This document shows, one piece after another, positions 14,711 through 25,930 of a stretch of 42,799 nucleotides of DNA. Position 1 is the stretch's first letter, and each line of letters opens with the position of its first letter. The stretch spans positions 1-42,799 of the forward strand of contig UQJF01000008.1 of assembly GCA_900541315.1 (NCBI GenBank), read 5' to 3'. Origin of the DNA: an uncultured Clostridium sp. (GTDB lineage Bacteria > Bacillota > Clostridia > Lachnospirales > Lachnospiraceae). Position numbers and translations under genes: made by a program. Under the pieces are notes generated by a model, which saw only the letters and a program-made list of their open reading frames with translations, was not told the origin of the DNA and made no database searches.

Positions 14711-15196
14711 ATGAAGAAAGCAATTGAATGGATGCAGAAGATCCAGATTGCTGTAGGAGGATTCTTCCTTTGCATTTTCCTTCTTACAGTAGTATTCCAG
14801 ATGCTATCACGTTATATAGGCATCGCAGCAACCTGGACTGAGGACGTATCTATGTATTCCTTTATCTGGGCTGTATTTATGGGCGCAGGCGCTATGGTAT
14901 ATGAAAAACGTCACTTTGCGTTTACTTCTGTCAGCGATATGCTGAAAAATGAGAAAATTAAGAGCGTATTAGCGATCATCATCTCTCTTATTATGCTGGT
15001 GTTTGCTGTATTAATGGCTTATTATGGTTATAAATTAACACAGAAGTTCTGGAACTACACATGGACCAATATTCCGTCCTTTAAGCGTGGACCTACATGG
15101 ACCTGCCTTCCAATCTGTGGCGTAACTTCTGCTATTTACCTGATCGCGCAGATCATTGAAGAAATCGGTGCTATTACGAAAGGAGACAACAAGTAA
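14711..15196 (+). CDS. dctQ: TRAP transporter small permease (DctQ family)
   Basis: A 161-residue membrane protein with four hydrophobic segments, the usual topology and length of the TRAP small subunit. RYIGIAATWTEDVSMYSFIW is the characteristic DctQ motif between the second and third segments. It pairs with the large subunit DctM to form the Na+-driven secondary transporter. AAGGAG lies upstream of the start. Its stop overlaps the dctM start as TAATG, so translation is coupled. Confidence 0.92.
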   Translation: MKKAIEWMQKIQIAVGGFFLCIFLLTVVFQMLSRYIGIAATWTEDVSMYSFIWAVFMGAGAMVYEKRHFAFTSVSDMLKNEKIKSVLAIIISLIMLVFAVLMAYYGYKLTQKFWNYTWTNIPSFKRGPTWTCLPICGVTSAIYLIAQIIEEIGAITKGDNK

Positions 15197-16482
15197 TGGG
15201 TGTTTTATTAGTAGTAATGTTTATCGTTTTTGTTGCCATCGGTGTGCCGATCTCATTCGCACTTGGTGTTGTATCTTTTACCGGTATCGCGTCCCTGGGA
15301 CAGATCCCCAATTTAGTTGTATTCCAGAAGATGTTTAATGGTCTGAACAGCTTCACACTGTTAGCTGTTCCGCTGTTTATCCTTGCAGCAAACCTGATGA
15401 ACGAAGGTGAGATCACTGAAAAACTGATCGATTGCTGCAACTCTTTAGTTGGACACCTTCGTGGTGGTCTTGCTTATTCAAACGTACTTGTATCCATGAT
15501 CTTTGCAGGTATCTCCGGTTCTTCCCAGGCAGATACTGCTGGTGTTGGTAAGATCTTCATTCCTGCAATGGAGAAGCAGGGATATGACAAGGGAACATCT
15601 GTTGGTGTTACCGCAGCATCTTCCACATTAGGTTCTATTATCCCTCCAAGTATCACCATGGTCGTTTACGCAGGTATTGCTAACGTAAGTACAGGTGCGT
15701 TGTTCATGTCAGGTCTGGTTCCGGGTATCTTACTTGGTCTGGCCATGATGGTAGTTGTTAAGTATTATTCCAAGAGAAAGAACTTCCCTAAGTGTGATAG
15801 AGTTCCATTTAAGGAAGTCTGCCGCAGAACATTCCAGTCTCTGCCTGCACTGCTTACCCCTATCATCCTGATCGGCGGTATTGTCAGCGGTCTGTTCACA
15901 CCTACTGAGTCTGCAGCGTTTGCATGTATATATGCATTATTAGTTGGTATTTTCTTCTATAAGACCATTAAGGTTAAGAACCTGCCACGCATCCTGATTG
16001 AGACGATGAAGCTGTCTTCCCTGTCTCTGTTCGCCTTGGCTACAGCAAATGCATTAGGTGAGTTATTAGCATACTATCAGCTGAATGTAGTTGTGCAGAA
16101 CTTCTTCGCTAATATGCCAGGCGGAAGACTGGTATTCCTTCTTGTAGTAGTTGCATTCTTTATGTTTGTAGGTACTTTCATGGATGCTGTACCAGCAATG
16201 ATCCTGTTTGTTCCGATCATTCTTCCGGCTGCTACTTCACTGCAGATCAGCCCGATCATCCTTGGCCTGATCATCGTTGTTACCCTGGCTCTTGGCCTGG
16301 TAACCCCACCTTATGGTCTGTGCCTGCTGATCGCTTCTTCTATCAGTGGTATTACCATCGAGGATGCATTTAAGGGAACTCTTCCTTATTTCTTATCCTC
16401 CATCGCAGTATTATTGCTGTTAGTTATCTTCCCAAACTTCTGGCTGGCTATTCCGGCGACTCTGTTCCCGGGACTGTTCTAA
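15196..16482 (+). CDS. dctM: TRAP transporter large permease (DctM family)
   Basis: A 428-residue polytopic protein of the ion transporter superfamily that forms the translocation path of the TRAP importer. Conserved features include SGSSQADTAGVGKIFIP, SSTLGSIIPPSITMV and the later GLVTPPYGLCLL. Length and about 12-13 hydrophobic segments are standard. It starts within the dctQ stop codon. A strong terminator follows 21 bases after the stop, so the operon is closed at three genes. No catabolic enzyme for the substrate is linked. Confidence 0.94.
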   Translation: MGVLLVVMFIVFVAIGVPISFALGVVSFTGIASLGQIPNLVVFQKMFNGLNSFTLLAVPLFILAANLMNEGEITEKLIDCCNSLVGHLRGGLAYSNVLVSMIFAGISGSSQADTAGVGKIFIPAMEKQGYDKGTSVGVTAASSTLGSIIPPSITMVVYAGIANVSTGALFMSGLVPGILLGLAMMVVVKYYSKRKNFPKCDRVPFKEVCRRTFQSLPALLTPIILIGGIVSGLFTPTESAAFACIYALLVGIFFYKTIKVKNLPRILIETMKLSSLSLFALATANALGELLAYYQLNVVVQNFFANMPGGRLVFLLVVVAFFMFVGTFMDAVPAMILFVPIILPAATSLQISPIILGLIIVVTLALGLVTPPYGLCLLIASSISGITIEDAFKGTLPYFLSSIAVLLLLVIFPNFWLAIPATLFPGLF

Positions 16483-16503
16483 TAAAAGATATTAAATAGA
16501 GAT

Positions 16504-16558
16504 AAGCTGTTTTTATTGTCCTCACATAAAAAGTGAGGAAATAGAAACAGCTTTTTTT
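16504..16558 (+). terminator. Rho-independent terminator of the TRAP operon
   Basis: AAGCTGTTT pairs with AAACAGCTT, and inside it TCCTCAC pairs with GTGAGGA, followed by seven T residues. It is a strong terminator. Confidence 0.9.
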
Positions 16559-16667
16559 GTATTCATTTAAAATCATGTCTGATAAAACCTTAACATCTTT
16601 GAAATATATATTCTGAAATGTTCCAAAAAATAAAAAAATTATAAACAATAATTATGCAAAATTTCAC

Positions 16668-16696
16668 TTGATAATGTTTGTGTTATGAAATAATAA
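16668..16696 (+). promoter_or_regulatory. candidate promoter of the ATP synthase operon
   Basis: TTGATA at 16668-16673 and TAATAA at 16691-16696 are separated by 17 bases, in the gap between the TRAP terminator and atpB. I see nothing else in this gap. Confidence 0.5.
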
Positions 16697-16795
16697 GAAA
16701 TTCAGAATTGAAAAGGAAAAAACCAGTGACTATAATAACGGACGAAACAAAAAGAACAAGAAATCATCAGAATGCTGGAAAGGAGTGTGAAAAAG

Positions 16796-17482
16796 TTGGA
16801 CAAGCTGGTAGAGTCCCTGATGGAGGAATTAAACTGTAATACAGTGTTTACCATTCCTTTGTTTGGCGGGATCGATGTACTGGAATCGGTGGTGGTCACA
16901 TGGATCATCATGGCCATTATCATGGCCGGTTCCCTGGTCTGGGTCCACGGTTTAAGGGTCAGAAAGATAAGTGGAAAACAGGCAGCTTTGGAAAGCGGAT
17001 TTTCGTTTTTATATCGCTTTTTCCTGGACCTTTTAGGAGAAGAAGGAAAAGACTATATCCCTTATCTGATCACCGTGGTCATCTACATAGCCATTGCCAA
17101 TATGATCGGTCTGTTAGGTTTTAAATCCCCCACAAAAGACTTGAATGTGACTGCGTCTTTAGCGGTAATGAGTATTGTATTAGTAGAGGCAGCCGGGATC
17201 CGCAAAAAAGGTGTAAAGGGCTGGATCAGAAGCTTTGCAGAGCCCATCCCCATTATCGCCCCCATTAATGTGCTGGAATTATTTATCCGTCCTTTGTCCC
17301 TTTGCATGCGACTGTTTGGAAACGTGCTGGGAGCGGTAGTTGTTATGGCGCTGATCAAATATCTGCTGCCTTTAGTAGTGCCTCTGCCTTTCAGCGGGTA
17401 TTTTGATATATTCGATGGAGTGATACAGGCTTATGTCTTTGTATTCCTTACATCTTTATATATAAAAGAAGCTATTGAGTAA
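16796..17482 (+). CDS. atpB: ATP synthase subunit a
   Basis: The membrane stator subunit that forms the ion half-channels against the c-ring. About 228 residues with five to six hydrophobic segments. The essential arginine is in RPLSLCMRLFGNVLGA, and the C-terminal VIQAYVFVFLTSLYIKEA is characteristic. I prefer the TTG start at 16796 because AGGAG lies ten bases upstream and the protein then begins with DKLVESLMEELNC. The ATG at 16772 has no ribosome site and would add eight residues. It is the first gene of the atp operon; an atpI gene, which often precedes it, is absent. Confidence 0.88.
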   Translation: MDKLVESLMEELNCNTVFTIPLFGGIDVLESVVVTWIIMAIIMAGSLVWVHGLRVRKISGKQAALESGFSFLYRFFLDLLGEEGKDYIPYLITVVIYIAIANMIGLLGFKSPTKDLNVTASLAVMSIVLVEAAGIRKKGVKGWIRSFAEPIPIIAPINVLELFIRPLSLCMRLFGNVLGAVVVMALIKYLLPLVVPLPFSGYFDIFDGVIQAYVFVFLTSLYIKEAIE

Positions 17483-17528
17483 ACAAACCAGACAAACGAA
17501 AAAATTTAAACAAAAAGGAGAAAACATC

Positions 17529-17753
17529 ATGTCAGGATTAATCGCACTTGGAGCTGCAGTTGCAGTAATTACAGGAATCGGAGCAGGACTGGGAATCGGA
17601 ATGGCTACTTCTAAAGCAGTAGATGCCATTGCAAGACAGCCTGAGGCAGACAGCAAGATCACAAAGGCACTGCTTCTTGGATGCGCACTGGCTGAGGCAA
17701 CTGCTATTTATGGCTTTGTTATCGGTCTGCTGATCATTTTATTCTTGAAATAA
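17529..17753 (+). CDS. atpE: ATP synthase subunit c
   Basis: A 74-residue hairpin of two membrane helices that forms the rotor ring. The polar loop is ARQPEA, and the ion-binding carboxylate is the Glu in CALAEATAIYG. Against the Na+-binding ring of Ilyobacter tartaricus as I recall it, the helix 1 glutamine is replaced by Ile (GLGIGMA) and the serine after the Glu by Ala, which argues for protons. AAGGAG precedes the ATG at 17529; a longer frame from 17475 adds unrelated residues. Confidence 0.95.
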   Translation: MSGLIALGAAVAVITGIGAGLGIGMATSKAVDAIARQPEADSKITKALLLGCALAEATAIYGFVIGLLIILFLK

Positions 17754-17813
17754 TGAGCCCAAAAAGTTTAAAAGAAAAATAAAAGGCACCGCAGAAAAGA
17801 AAGGCAGTTATAT

Positions 17814-18305
17814 ATGTTAAATATCAATTTTTGGAATATTGCCTTTACGATCATCAACATTCTGGTCTTATATCTGTTTTTGAAGCATTTCCTTATGAAG
17901 CCGGTCATGGCGATCCTGGAAGAGAGAAAGCAGATGGTGGAAAAAGAATTAGATGAGGCAGCTGTTTCCAGCCGGGATGCAGATCTTTTAAAGAAAAAAT
18001 ATGAGCTTTCCCTTGAAAATGCGAAAGCAGAAGCTGATGATATTGTTACTAAAGCAAAGGTGAGAGCCTCTGAGGAATATGACAGGATCTTAAAGAAGGC
18101 GGATGCAGATGCTGCCAAAAAGGCAGATGAGGCGAAAAAGGTCATTGAACTGGAAAGAGAAAAAGCATTAAATGACCTTCAGGCTTCTGTTACCGGTCTG
18201 GCAATGACGGCAGCTGCAAAACTGCTGTCAGAGCAGAGCAGCCCGGAAAATGACAGAAAACGCTACCAGACATTTTTAGCAAGCGCAGGTGAAAAACATG
18301 ACTGA
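17814..18305 (+). CDS. atpF: ATP synthase subunit b
   Basis: A 163-residue peripheral stalk subunit. One N-terminal membrane helix (about residues 6-28, ending LYLFLKHFLMKPV) is followed by a long charged coiled coil rich in Ala, Glu and Lys, as usual. It dimerises and binds subunit delta to hold the catalytic head still. The last 8 bases overlap the start of atpH, so the two are translationally coupled. Confidence 0.93.
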   Translation: MLNINFWNIAFTIINILVLYLFLKHFLMKPVMAILEERKQMVEKELDEAAVSSRDADLLKKKYELSLENAKAEADDIVTKAKVRASEEYDRILKKADADAAKKADEAKKVIELEREKALNDLQASVTGLAMTAAAKLLSEQSSPENDRKRYQTFLASAGEKHD

Positions 18306-18804
18306 GCAGGCAAGAATATACGGAAAGGTTCTCTATGAATTACAGATACCGGAAGACATGGTACAGGAGACTGGACGTATTTTTAAAGAAAATCCACAGC
18401 TTACCACTCTTTTAAATGATCCAACGGTACAGGCAGAAAAAAAGAAAAATATAATTGGAAAAATATGGAAAGAACCGGATTTTTCTCCCCTTATATCTTC
18501 TTTTTTAAAGAAAGCATGTGAGTCCGGCTGCATTGGAGAGATAGAAGATATTCTCACAGTCTGGCATCAATGTGTACTGGATGCATCTGGTATATTAAAA
18601 GCGAAACTTATTTATGTCACTGAACCGGATCATGAACAGTTAGAAGGCATCCAGTCATTTCTCTGTAAGGAATTTCATAAAAAAACGGTGCAGCTTTCAA
18701 TGGAAGAGGATCAGAAGCTTTTAGGTGGTTTTATCTTAAAAGCAGAAGATGTGGAATATGACTACAGCCTTAAGGCACAATTAAAGCAGCTGTTTGGGGC
18801 TTAA
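18298..18804 (+). CDS. atpH: ATP synthase subunit delta
   Basis: A 168-residue stator subunit (OSCP family) that links subunit b to the alpha-beta head. The N-terminal ARIYGKVLYEL and the C-terminal region with LLGGFILKAEDVEYDYSLK are typical. The ATG at 18298 overlaps the atpF stop as ATGACTGA and has AGG upstream; a GTG nine bases earlier is possible but less well placed. Confidence 0.92.
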   Translation: MTEQARIYGKVLYELQIPEDMVQETGRIFKENPQLTTLLNDPTVQAEKKKNIIGKIWKEPDFSPLISSFLKKACESGCIGEIEDILTVWHQCVLDASGILKAKLIYVTEPDHEQLEGIQSFLCKEFHKKTVQLSMEEDQKLLGGFILKAEDVEYDYSLKAQLKQLFGA

Positions 18805-18847
18805 TACATGTTTATGATGTGAATGGAAAACGATAGGAGTTATTACT

Positions 18848-20386
18848 ATGAGTACGATCAGTTCTCAGGAGATCATCTCTATCATCAAAGGTGAGATCGA
18901 AGATTATGATGCCCATGCAGGCCAGATCAACGAAACAGGTTCTGTGATCTGGGTTGGTGACGGTATCGCCATTGTCTATGGCATTGATCACGCCATGTAC
19001 GGAGAGATCGTTATATTTGAAAACGGTGTCAAGGGTATGGTCCAGGACATCCGTAAAAATGAGATCGGCTGTATCCTTTTTGGAAAAGATACAGGCATCA
19101 CAGAAGGGACAAAGGTTACCAGAACAAAGAAAAGAGCCGGAGTTCCGGTAGGAAGCGCTTTTTTAGGCCGCGTAGTCAATGCGTTAGGCGAGACTATTGA
19201 TGGAATGGGACCGGCAAAGGAAGAGGATTATCTTCCTGTGGAGCAGGAAGCACCGGGGATCGCAGAACGTAAATCAGTAGGTGTACCTATGGAGACCGGT
19301 ATTCTGGCCATTGATTCTATGTTCCCTATTGGCCGCGGACAGCGTGAGCTGATCATTGGCGACCGACAGACCGGCAAGACCTCTATTGCAATAGATACTA
19401 TTTTAAACCAGAAGGGAAAAGATGTGATCTGCATCTATGTAGCCATTGGCCAGAAATCATCTACCATTGCAAAGCTGGTAAATACATTAAAGAAAAATGA
19501 CGCCATGGATTATACCATTGTGATGGCTTCTACAGCCAGTGATCCGGCGCCTTTACAGTATATTGCACCTTATGCGGGAACTGCGATGGCTGAATTTTTC
19601 ATGCATCAGGGAAAAGATGTGCTGATCGTTTACGATGATCTTTCCAAGCATGCTGTGGCTTACCGCGCATTGTCCCTGCTGCTTGAACGTTCTCCGGGAC
19701 GTGAGGCATATCCGGGAGATGTTTTCTATCTCCATTCCAGATTACTGGAGCGTTCCAGCCGCCTTTCTGACAAGTTAGGAGGCGGTTCTATCACTGCGCT
19801 TCCTATTATTGAAACCCAGGCGGGAGATGTATCTGCCTACATTCCTACCAATGTAATATCAATTACAGACGGACAGATCTTTCTGGAAAGCGATCTGTTT
19901 TTTTCAGGAATGAGACCGGCAGTAAATGTAGGTCTTTCTGTGTCCCGTGTAGGTGGTGCTGCGCAGACAAAGGCTATGAAAAAGTCAAGCGGAACCATAC
20001 GTGTAGACCTGGCACAGTACCGCGAACTGGAAGTATTCACCCAGTTCAGCTCTGATCTGGACGAGATGACCAAGGAGCAGTTAGCTTATGGAAAACGTCT
20101 GATGGAACTGTTAAAGCAGCCTCTTGGACGTCCTCTTTCCATGGCCGAGCAGGTCATTACTTTATGTACGGCTACCCATAAACTGATGCTGGATGTGGAT
20201 GTAAAGAAGATTAAAACATTCCAGATGGATCTGTTAGGCTGGTTTGAAAATAAGCATCCGGAGCTTGTAAATGAGATCACGGAAAAGAAAGCTTTAAGTG
20301 ATGAACTGACAGAAGATATCTTAAAAGCTGCAAAGGAGTTTAAGGAGGCAGTATGGCAAACGCAAGAGAGATCCAAAACCGAATAA
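18848..20386 (+). CDS. atpA: ATP synthase subunit alpha
   Basis: A 512-residue nucleotide-binding subunit of the F1 head. It carries the P-loop GDRQTGKTS, the [17 protein letters not shown] region and the [13 protein letters not shown] motif of the family. Its nucleotide sites are regulatory and it forms the alpha3beta3 ring with AtpD. The length is normal. Its last 34 bases overlap the start of atpG, an unusually long overlap, with the atpG ribosome site inside the atpA coding region. Confidence 0.97.
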   Translation: MSTISSQEIISIIKGEIEDYDAHAGQINETGSVIWVGDGIAIVYGIDHAMYGEIVIFENGVKGMVQDIRKNEIGCILFGKDTGITEGTKVTRTKKRAGVPVGSAFLGRVVNALGETIDGMGPAKEEDYLPVEQEAPGIAERKSVGVPMETGILAIDSMFPIGRGQRELIIGDRQTGKTSIAIDTILNQKGKDVICIYVAIGQKSSTIAKLVNTLKKNDAMDYTIVMASTASDPAPLQYIAPYAGTAMAEFFMHQGKDVLIVYDDLSKHAVAYRALSLLLERSPGREAYPGDVFYLHSRLLERSSRLSDKLGGGSITALPIIETQAGDVSAYIPTNVISITDGQIFLESDLFFSGMRPAVNVGLSVSRVGGAAQTKAMKKSSGTIRVDLAQYRELEVFTQFSSDLDEMTKEQLAYGKRLMELLKQPLGRPLSMAEQVITLCTATHKLMLDVDVKKIKTFQMDLLGWFENKHPELVNEITEKKALSDELTEDILKAAKEFKEAVWQTQERSKTE

Positions 20387-21246
20387 AAAGTATTCAGGAC
20401 ACACGTAAGATCACCAATGCCATGTACCTTATTTCTTCGACGAAGTTAAAAAAGAGCCGGAAGCTTCTGGAAGATACAGAACCTTATTTTTACACACTGC
20501 AAAGTCTGATCCGGCGTATCCTGCGCCATATGGGAGATACAGAACATCCTTACTTTAATGCAAGAAAAGAGATCAAAGAAGAGGACCGTATCCGGGGGCT
20601 GGTGGTCATTACCGGCGATAAGGGACTGGCAGGTGCATACAATCACAATGTGCTGAAGCTAGCTCATGAATGGTTGGAAAAAAGCGAAAATAACCGTTTG
20701 TATGTGGTGGGAGAGTTAGGAAGGCAGTATTTTGCTGCCCGCCATATGCCGGTGGAAGAACAGTTCCATTATACCGTTCAGAATCCTACTATGCACAGGG
20801 CTCGTCTTATAGCATCTTCCCTGATCGAAGACTATATGGAAGGACGCCTGGATGAAGTGTGGATCATTTATACCCAGATGATAAACAGTATGAAGGTGGA
20901 AGCACAGATGGAACAGCTGCTTCCTCTTAAAAAAGAGGATTTCAGCAATGTGGCGATTCCCGCAGATATCCACCAGGAAGAGATCCAGATGGTTCCGTCA
21001 CCAACAGCAGTTATGGATCATGTGGTGCCAAACTATGTTACAGGATTTATCTTTGGCGCCCTGGTAGAGTCATTTTGCAGTGAGCAGAATGCCCGCATGA
21101 TGGCCATGCAGTCTGCCAGTGATAATGCAGCAGAGCTGTTAAATGATCTGTCAATAGAATATAACCGTGTGCGTCAGGCTGCCATTACCCAGGAGATCAC
21201 AGAGGTAGTAGGCGGTGCAAGAGCACAGCGGAAGAAGAATCGATAA
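20353..21246 (+). CDS. atpG: ATP synthase subunit gamma
   Basis: A 297-residue central stalk subunit. The N-terminal [22 protein letters not shown] and the C-terminal segment [21 protein letters not shown] form the coiled coil that rotates inside the head; both are strongly conserved. The central region holds [19 protein letters not shown] lies just before the ATG, inside the atpA reading frame. Confidence 0.95.
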   Translation: MANAREIQNRIKSIQDTRKITNAMYLISSTKLKKSRKLLEDTEPYFYTLQSLIRRILRHMGDTEHPYFNARKEIKEEDRIRGLVVITGDKGLAGAYNHNVLKLAHEWLEKSENNRLYVVGELGRQYFAARHMPVEEQFHYTVQNPTMHRARLIASSLIEDYMEGRLDEVWIIYTQMINSMKVEAQMEQLLPLKKEDFSNVAIPADIHQEEIQMVPSPTAVMDHVVPNYVTGFIFGALVESFCSEQNARMMAMQSASDNAAELLNDLSIEYNRVRQAAITQEITEVVGGARAQRKKNR

Positions 21247-21293
21247 TGCGTTCAGGGAAAAACAAGGAGACATTTGTTTTTCGTAATCAATAA

Positions 21294-23128
<1,835 letters not shown>

Positions 23129-23157
23129 TAGAAACATGCAGAAAATAACGCAGACAT

Positions 23158-23189
23158 AAAAAGGCGCGCCGGATATGACGTGCCTTTTT
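23158..23189 (+). terminator. Rho-independent terminator of the ATP synthase operon
   Basis: AAAAAGGCGCG and CGTGCCTTTTT form an 11-bp stem with one wobble and a ten-base loop. The A and T runs on either side make it bidirectional, so it can also end the convergent LysR transcript. Confidence 0.85.
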
Positions 23190-23223
23190 GTGCGTTCTGT
23201 GTATCAAAAAGAAGCCGCCTGGC

Positions 23224-24117
23224 TTACATCCAGTTATTATGCTCTACCAGATAATTACAGAAATCCTTTACAATAGTGCTGTTCTTTCCTTTTTCCGAAC
23301 AGGTCAGGATGATCTGCCGGCGGCATTTCTGGTCAGTGATCGGAAGCAGCTTTACCGGAAAATGTCCGGGAGAACTGCCAAAATTACTGGTAAGAGGCCC
23401 CCAGGAGCAGGCAGGCCAGAAACCGATGCCCATTCCCGCTGCGATCAGGTTGCGCACAGATTCTGTGGTGTCGCTTTCAAAAATGATATGGGGGGAAAAT
23501 CCTGCTTCCATAAAATAGCTGTTTGTGATCTGACGGATGGGTTTGGAACCACCCAGACAGATGTAATCTGCATCTTTCGTGTCTGTTAAACGGATCGATT
23601 CCCTGGAACCATAGGGGGAATGGACAGGAACGGCCAGATACAGATCTTCTTCCAGCATGATCGTAGCGGGATCATTTTCCTTTGGGGCAGTATCCGCTCT
23701 CCGGGCTGTTACACATACGTCATAATCACCTTCCTGTCCGGGTGTCTGGTACAGTTGAAAGTTTACGTCCGGACGGAGATTACGGTAGGCAATGATCTTA
23801 TTGGTGATAAGAGCAGAGGCAGACAGCAGCCGCAGGTGGACTGTATGGGTAGAAGCTTCTTTTCCCTTTCGCAGCTCTTCCGGCAGCCGGTCCAGACTGC
23901 TTAATAAAGGAATAAGCCGTTTCTGTAAAAATTTCCCTTCTTCGTTTAATTCAATACTGCGGTTTTTTCTTTCAAACAGCGGAACCCCCAGCTCTGCCTC
24001 CAGCCTGTGTATGGCCTGGGAGAGGGCCGGCTGGGCGATCTGTAAGTGTTCGGCAGCCTTGGTCATATGCTGATACTGGGCCGCTACCAGAAAATATCGT
24101 AACTGTAGTAATTCCAT
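23224..24117 (-). CDS. LysR family transcriptional regulator
   Basis: A 297-residue regulator. The helix-turn-helix is MELLQLRYFLVAAQYQ followed by MTKAAEHLQIAQPALSQAI, then the linker helix and an effector domain in which AGMGIGFWPACSWG is typical of the GltR/CynR-like branch. The start at 24117 is preferred because AGAGG precedes it and the family normally begins at this methionine; an in-frame ATG five codons upstream is less likely. It is divergent from manA, and its promoter abuts the manA promoter. Its target and inducer are unknown. Confidence 0.9.
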   Translation of the reverse strand: MELLQLRYFLVAAQYQHMTKAAEHLQIAQPALSQAIHRLEAELGVPLFERKNRSIELNEEGKFLQKRLIPLLSSLDRLPEELRKGKEASTHTVHLRLLSASALITNKIIAYRNLRPDVNFQLYQTPGQEGDYDVCVTARRADTAPKENDPATIMLEEDLYLAVPVHSPYGSRESIRLTDTKDADYICLGGSKPIRQITNSYFMEAGFSPHIIFESDTTESVRNLIAAGMGIGFWPACSWGPLTSNFGSSPGHFPVKLLPITDQKCRRQIILTCSEKGKNSTIVKDFCNYLVEHNNWM

Positions 24118-24157
24118 GTTATACCTCTTCATTTGTTGTCAGATATTAAGTATCTTT

Positions 24158-24185
24158 ATTATAAGCAAAAGCAGAAAAATGTCAA
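24158..24185 (-). promoter_or_regulatory. promoter of the LysR gene
   Basis: On the minus strand TTGACA (24180-24185) and TATAAT (24158-24163) are both perfect consensus hexamers, separated by 16 bases. The -35 lies two bases from the -35 of the manA promoter. Confidence 0.7.
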
Positions 24186-24186
24186 A

Positions 24187-24215
24187 TGGACATGCAGGTG
24201 CATTTGGGCTATAAT
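24187..24215 (+). promoter_or_regulatory. promoter of manA
   Basis: TGGACA at 24187-24192 and a perfect TATAAT at 24210-24215 are separated by 17 bases. It runs back-to-back with the LysR promoter. Confidence 0.7.
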
Positions 24216-24279
24216 GAGTTAAGAAATTGTGAGGGCAGCTGCCACAGGTGGCGGCAGATCAGAAAGGGGAATATACATA

Positions 24280-25221
24280 ATGAAGGAATTATTATTTATG
24301 AAACCGGTTTTCAAGGAAGCTGTATGGGGAGGAAAAAAGCTTCGGGACGAGTTTGGATACGAGATACCAGGCGACAGTACCGGGGAATGCTGGGGTATTG
24401 GTGCCCATAAAAACGGTGACTGTACCATTGCAGAGGGAACCTATAAGGGAGAACATTTGTCAAAGCTGTGGACAGACCATCCGGAGCTGTTTGGAAATGA
24501 GGATGGAAAGTATGGGAAAGAATTTCCGCTCCTTATTAAGATCATTGATGCAAGATCAGACTTAAGCATTCAGGTTCACCCGGATAATGATTATGCAAGG
24601 GAGCATGAAAATGGTTCTCTGGGAAAAACAGAGTGCTGGTATATTTTGGACAGCGAACCAGGAACGAAGATCGTCATTGGCCATTATGCTAAAGACAAGG
24701 AAGAATTAAAACAGATGGTAGAAGAGAAGCGGTGGAAAGACCTGATCAGGGAAGTACCGGTTAAAAAAGGTGATTTTTACCAGATCGATCCCGGCTGTGT
24801 CCATGCCATTAAAGGGGGAACTGTTATTTTAGAGACCCAGCAGTCCAGTGATATTACCTATCGTGTATATGATTATGACCGTAAATGGAACGGAAAGCTT
24901 AGAGAGCTTCATGTAAAACAGAGCCTGGATGTGATCAAAACCCCATTCCAGCCTGCAAAAGACCAGAGAAGCTTTACCCATACGGAAGGAGTTGATCTGG
25001 AACACCTGGAAACATGCCCTTACTACACAGTGGAAAAATATGATATCCACGGAAACTGGGATCATGTTTTTAAAGCTGGTTTTGTAAATGTCAGTGTGAT
25101 CGAAGGAGAAGGAAGCATAAACGGTAAAATGATCAAAAAGGGCGATCATTTTATTATTCCGGCTGGGTTTGGAAACTGCCGGTTTGAAGGGAATATGAGC
25201 CTGATCTGTTCCTGGGTATAA
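24280..25221 (+). CDS. manA: mannose-6-phosphate isomerase, class I
   Basis: A 313-residue zinc-dependent cupin enzyme that interconverts mannose 6-phosphate and fructose 6-phosphate. Zinc ligands are visible in IQVHPDN (Gln, His), in KTECWY (Glu) and in GCVHAI (His). The N-terminal KPVFKEAVWGGKKL is typical of the short Firmicutes form, which lacks the helical insert of the enteric enzyme. GAAAGGGG precedes the ATG at 24280; the open frame from 24229 has no ribosome site. It appears monocistronic, with a LysR gene divergent. Confidence 0.93.
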   Translation: MKELLFMKPVFKEAVWGGKKLRDEFGYEIPGDSTGECWGIGAHKNGDCTIAEGTYKGEHLSKLWTDHPELFGNEDGKYGKEFPLLIKIIDARSDLSIQVHPDNDYAREHENGSLGKTECWYILDSEPGTKIVIGHYAKDKEELKQMVEEKRWKDLIREVPVKKGDFYQIDPGCVHAIKGGTVILETQQSSDITYRVYDYDRKWNGKLRELHVKQSLDVIKTPFQPAKDQRSFTHTEGVDLEHLETCPYYTVEKYDIHGNWDHVFKAGFVNVSVIEGEGSINGKMIKKGDHFIIPAGFGNCRFEGNMSLICSWV

Positions 25222-25321
25222 GGATCATAAAAGCTTAAAAATAATTTTCCGTTGCTTTTTAGATGGTTAAGTGTTAGGATAATTCCATATCGAGTTAAGA
25301 GCAAATGGTGCCGTTTATAAA

Positions 25322-25346
25322 TGGACAGTTATATGATTTCTGTCCA
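25322..25346 (+). repeat. 7-bp perfect inverted repeat next to mobile element copy C
   Basis: TGGACAG and CTGTCCA flank 11 bases. Copy C of the mobile element inserted at its right edge, with TCCA as the duplicated target. It may be an operator or a short RNA stem. No T tract follows, so it is not a clear terminator for manA. Confidence 0.4.
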
Positions 25347-25509
25347 ATGTACTCTCGGAATCTTTTTGTACTTGATTTTGCGAGAAGATTTTTTGTCAGT
25401 TGTGCCCAAATTTTTGAGGCGTACGCGGTGCGTACGTTGATAAAATTCGGGTGCGACTGGCGGAAAATCGGCCGCAAAGGCAAGTGCATGAAAGACTCCG
25501 AGAGTACAT
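25347..25509 (-). mobile_element. 163-bp palindromic MITE-like element, copy C
   Basis: Inverted relative to copy B, with the ends ATGTACTCTCGG and CCGAGAGTACAT. It is flanked by direct repeats TCCA at 25343-25346 and 25510-25513. The centre contains GTACGC/GCGTAC palindromes as in copy B. It lies between manA and the cobalamin riboswitch, so any promoter for the riboswitch transcript is upstream of, inside or immediately after it. Confidence 0.88.
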
Positions 25510-25519
25510 TCCATTCATA

Positions 25520-25740
25520 AAGGGGTAAAAGGGAAGCAGGGGAAGTGCCTGCGCGATCTCGTCACTGTAAGCTGTAAAGGGGATCCGGAAATGTATTTTT
25601 CCGTATCTGTTCGTATAAAACGTGGATAGAGATGATAAATATCCGCCACTGGGAAACCGGGAAGGCAGTTTTATATGTGGAAAGCAGCAAGTCAGGAAAC
25701 CTGCCATTTGTTGGTACAGGAGAAGGTTCATTCCGGGTCA
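25520..25740 (+). promoter_or_regulatory. cobalamin (B12) riboswitch
   Basis: The conserved blocks occur in order: AGGGAAGCAGGGGAAGTGCC leading to TCACTGTAA (25523-25570 region), then GCCACTG with GGGAAGGC (25652-25674), then the B12 box AGTCAGGAAACCTGCC at 25690-25705. This is the class that binds adenosyl- or methylcobalamin and usually lowers expression when B12 is plentiful. It controls the exported CbiK-type chelatase that follows. The boundaries are approximate. A perfect hairpin CCGGGA-TTTT-TCCCGG at 25868-25883 lies downstream but lacks a T tract, so whether control is at transcription or translation is not clear. Confidence 0.92.
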
Positions 25741-25930
25741 CGAGTAATTGATCGTGCCGGTCCTGGAGATGGTCGTATGTATCAGATTTCAGTTTTATAA
25801 TGCTGGTAATATACCATTTTCATCAGGATTTCTGACTCACAACAGGAAAATGGACTCCTGCGCCCTGCCGGGATTTTTCCCGGACCGATACATAATTATT
25901 ATGTGTCTTAGGACAAGGAGGAAAATGAAA

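Noticed and set aside
25295..25520. Open frames on both strands across copy C (61-71 residues)
   Set aside because: They arise from the palindromic element, as at copies A and B, and no ribosome site or conserved start is present.
25748..25930. N-terminal extension of the chelatase from an ATG at 25748
   Set aside because: This region is riboswitch and leader RNA; a lipoprotein signal begins at 25931 with AGGAGG correctly spaced upstream.
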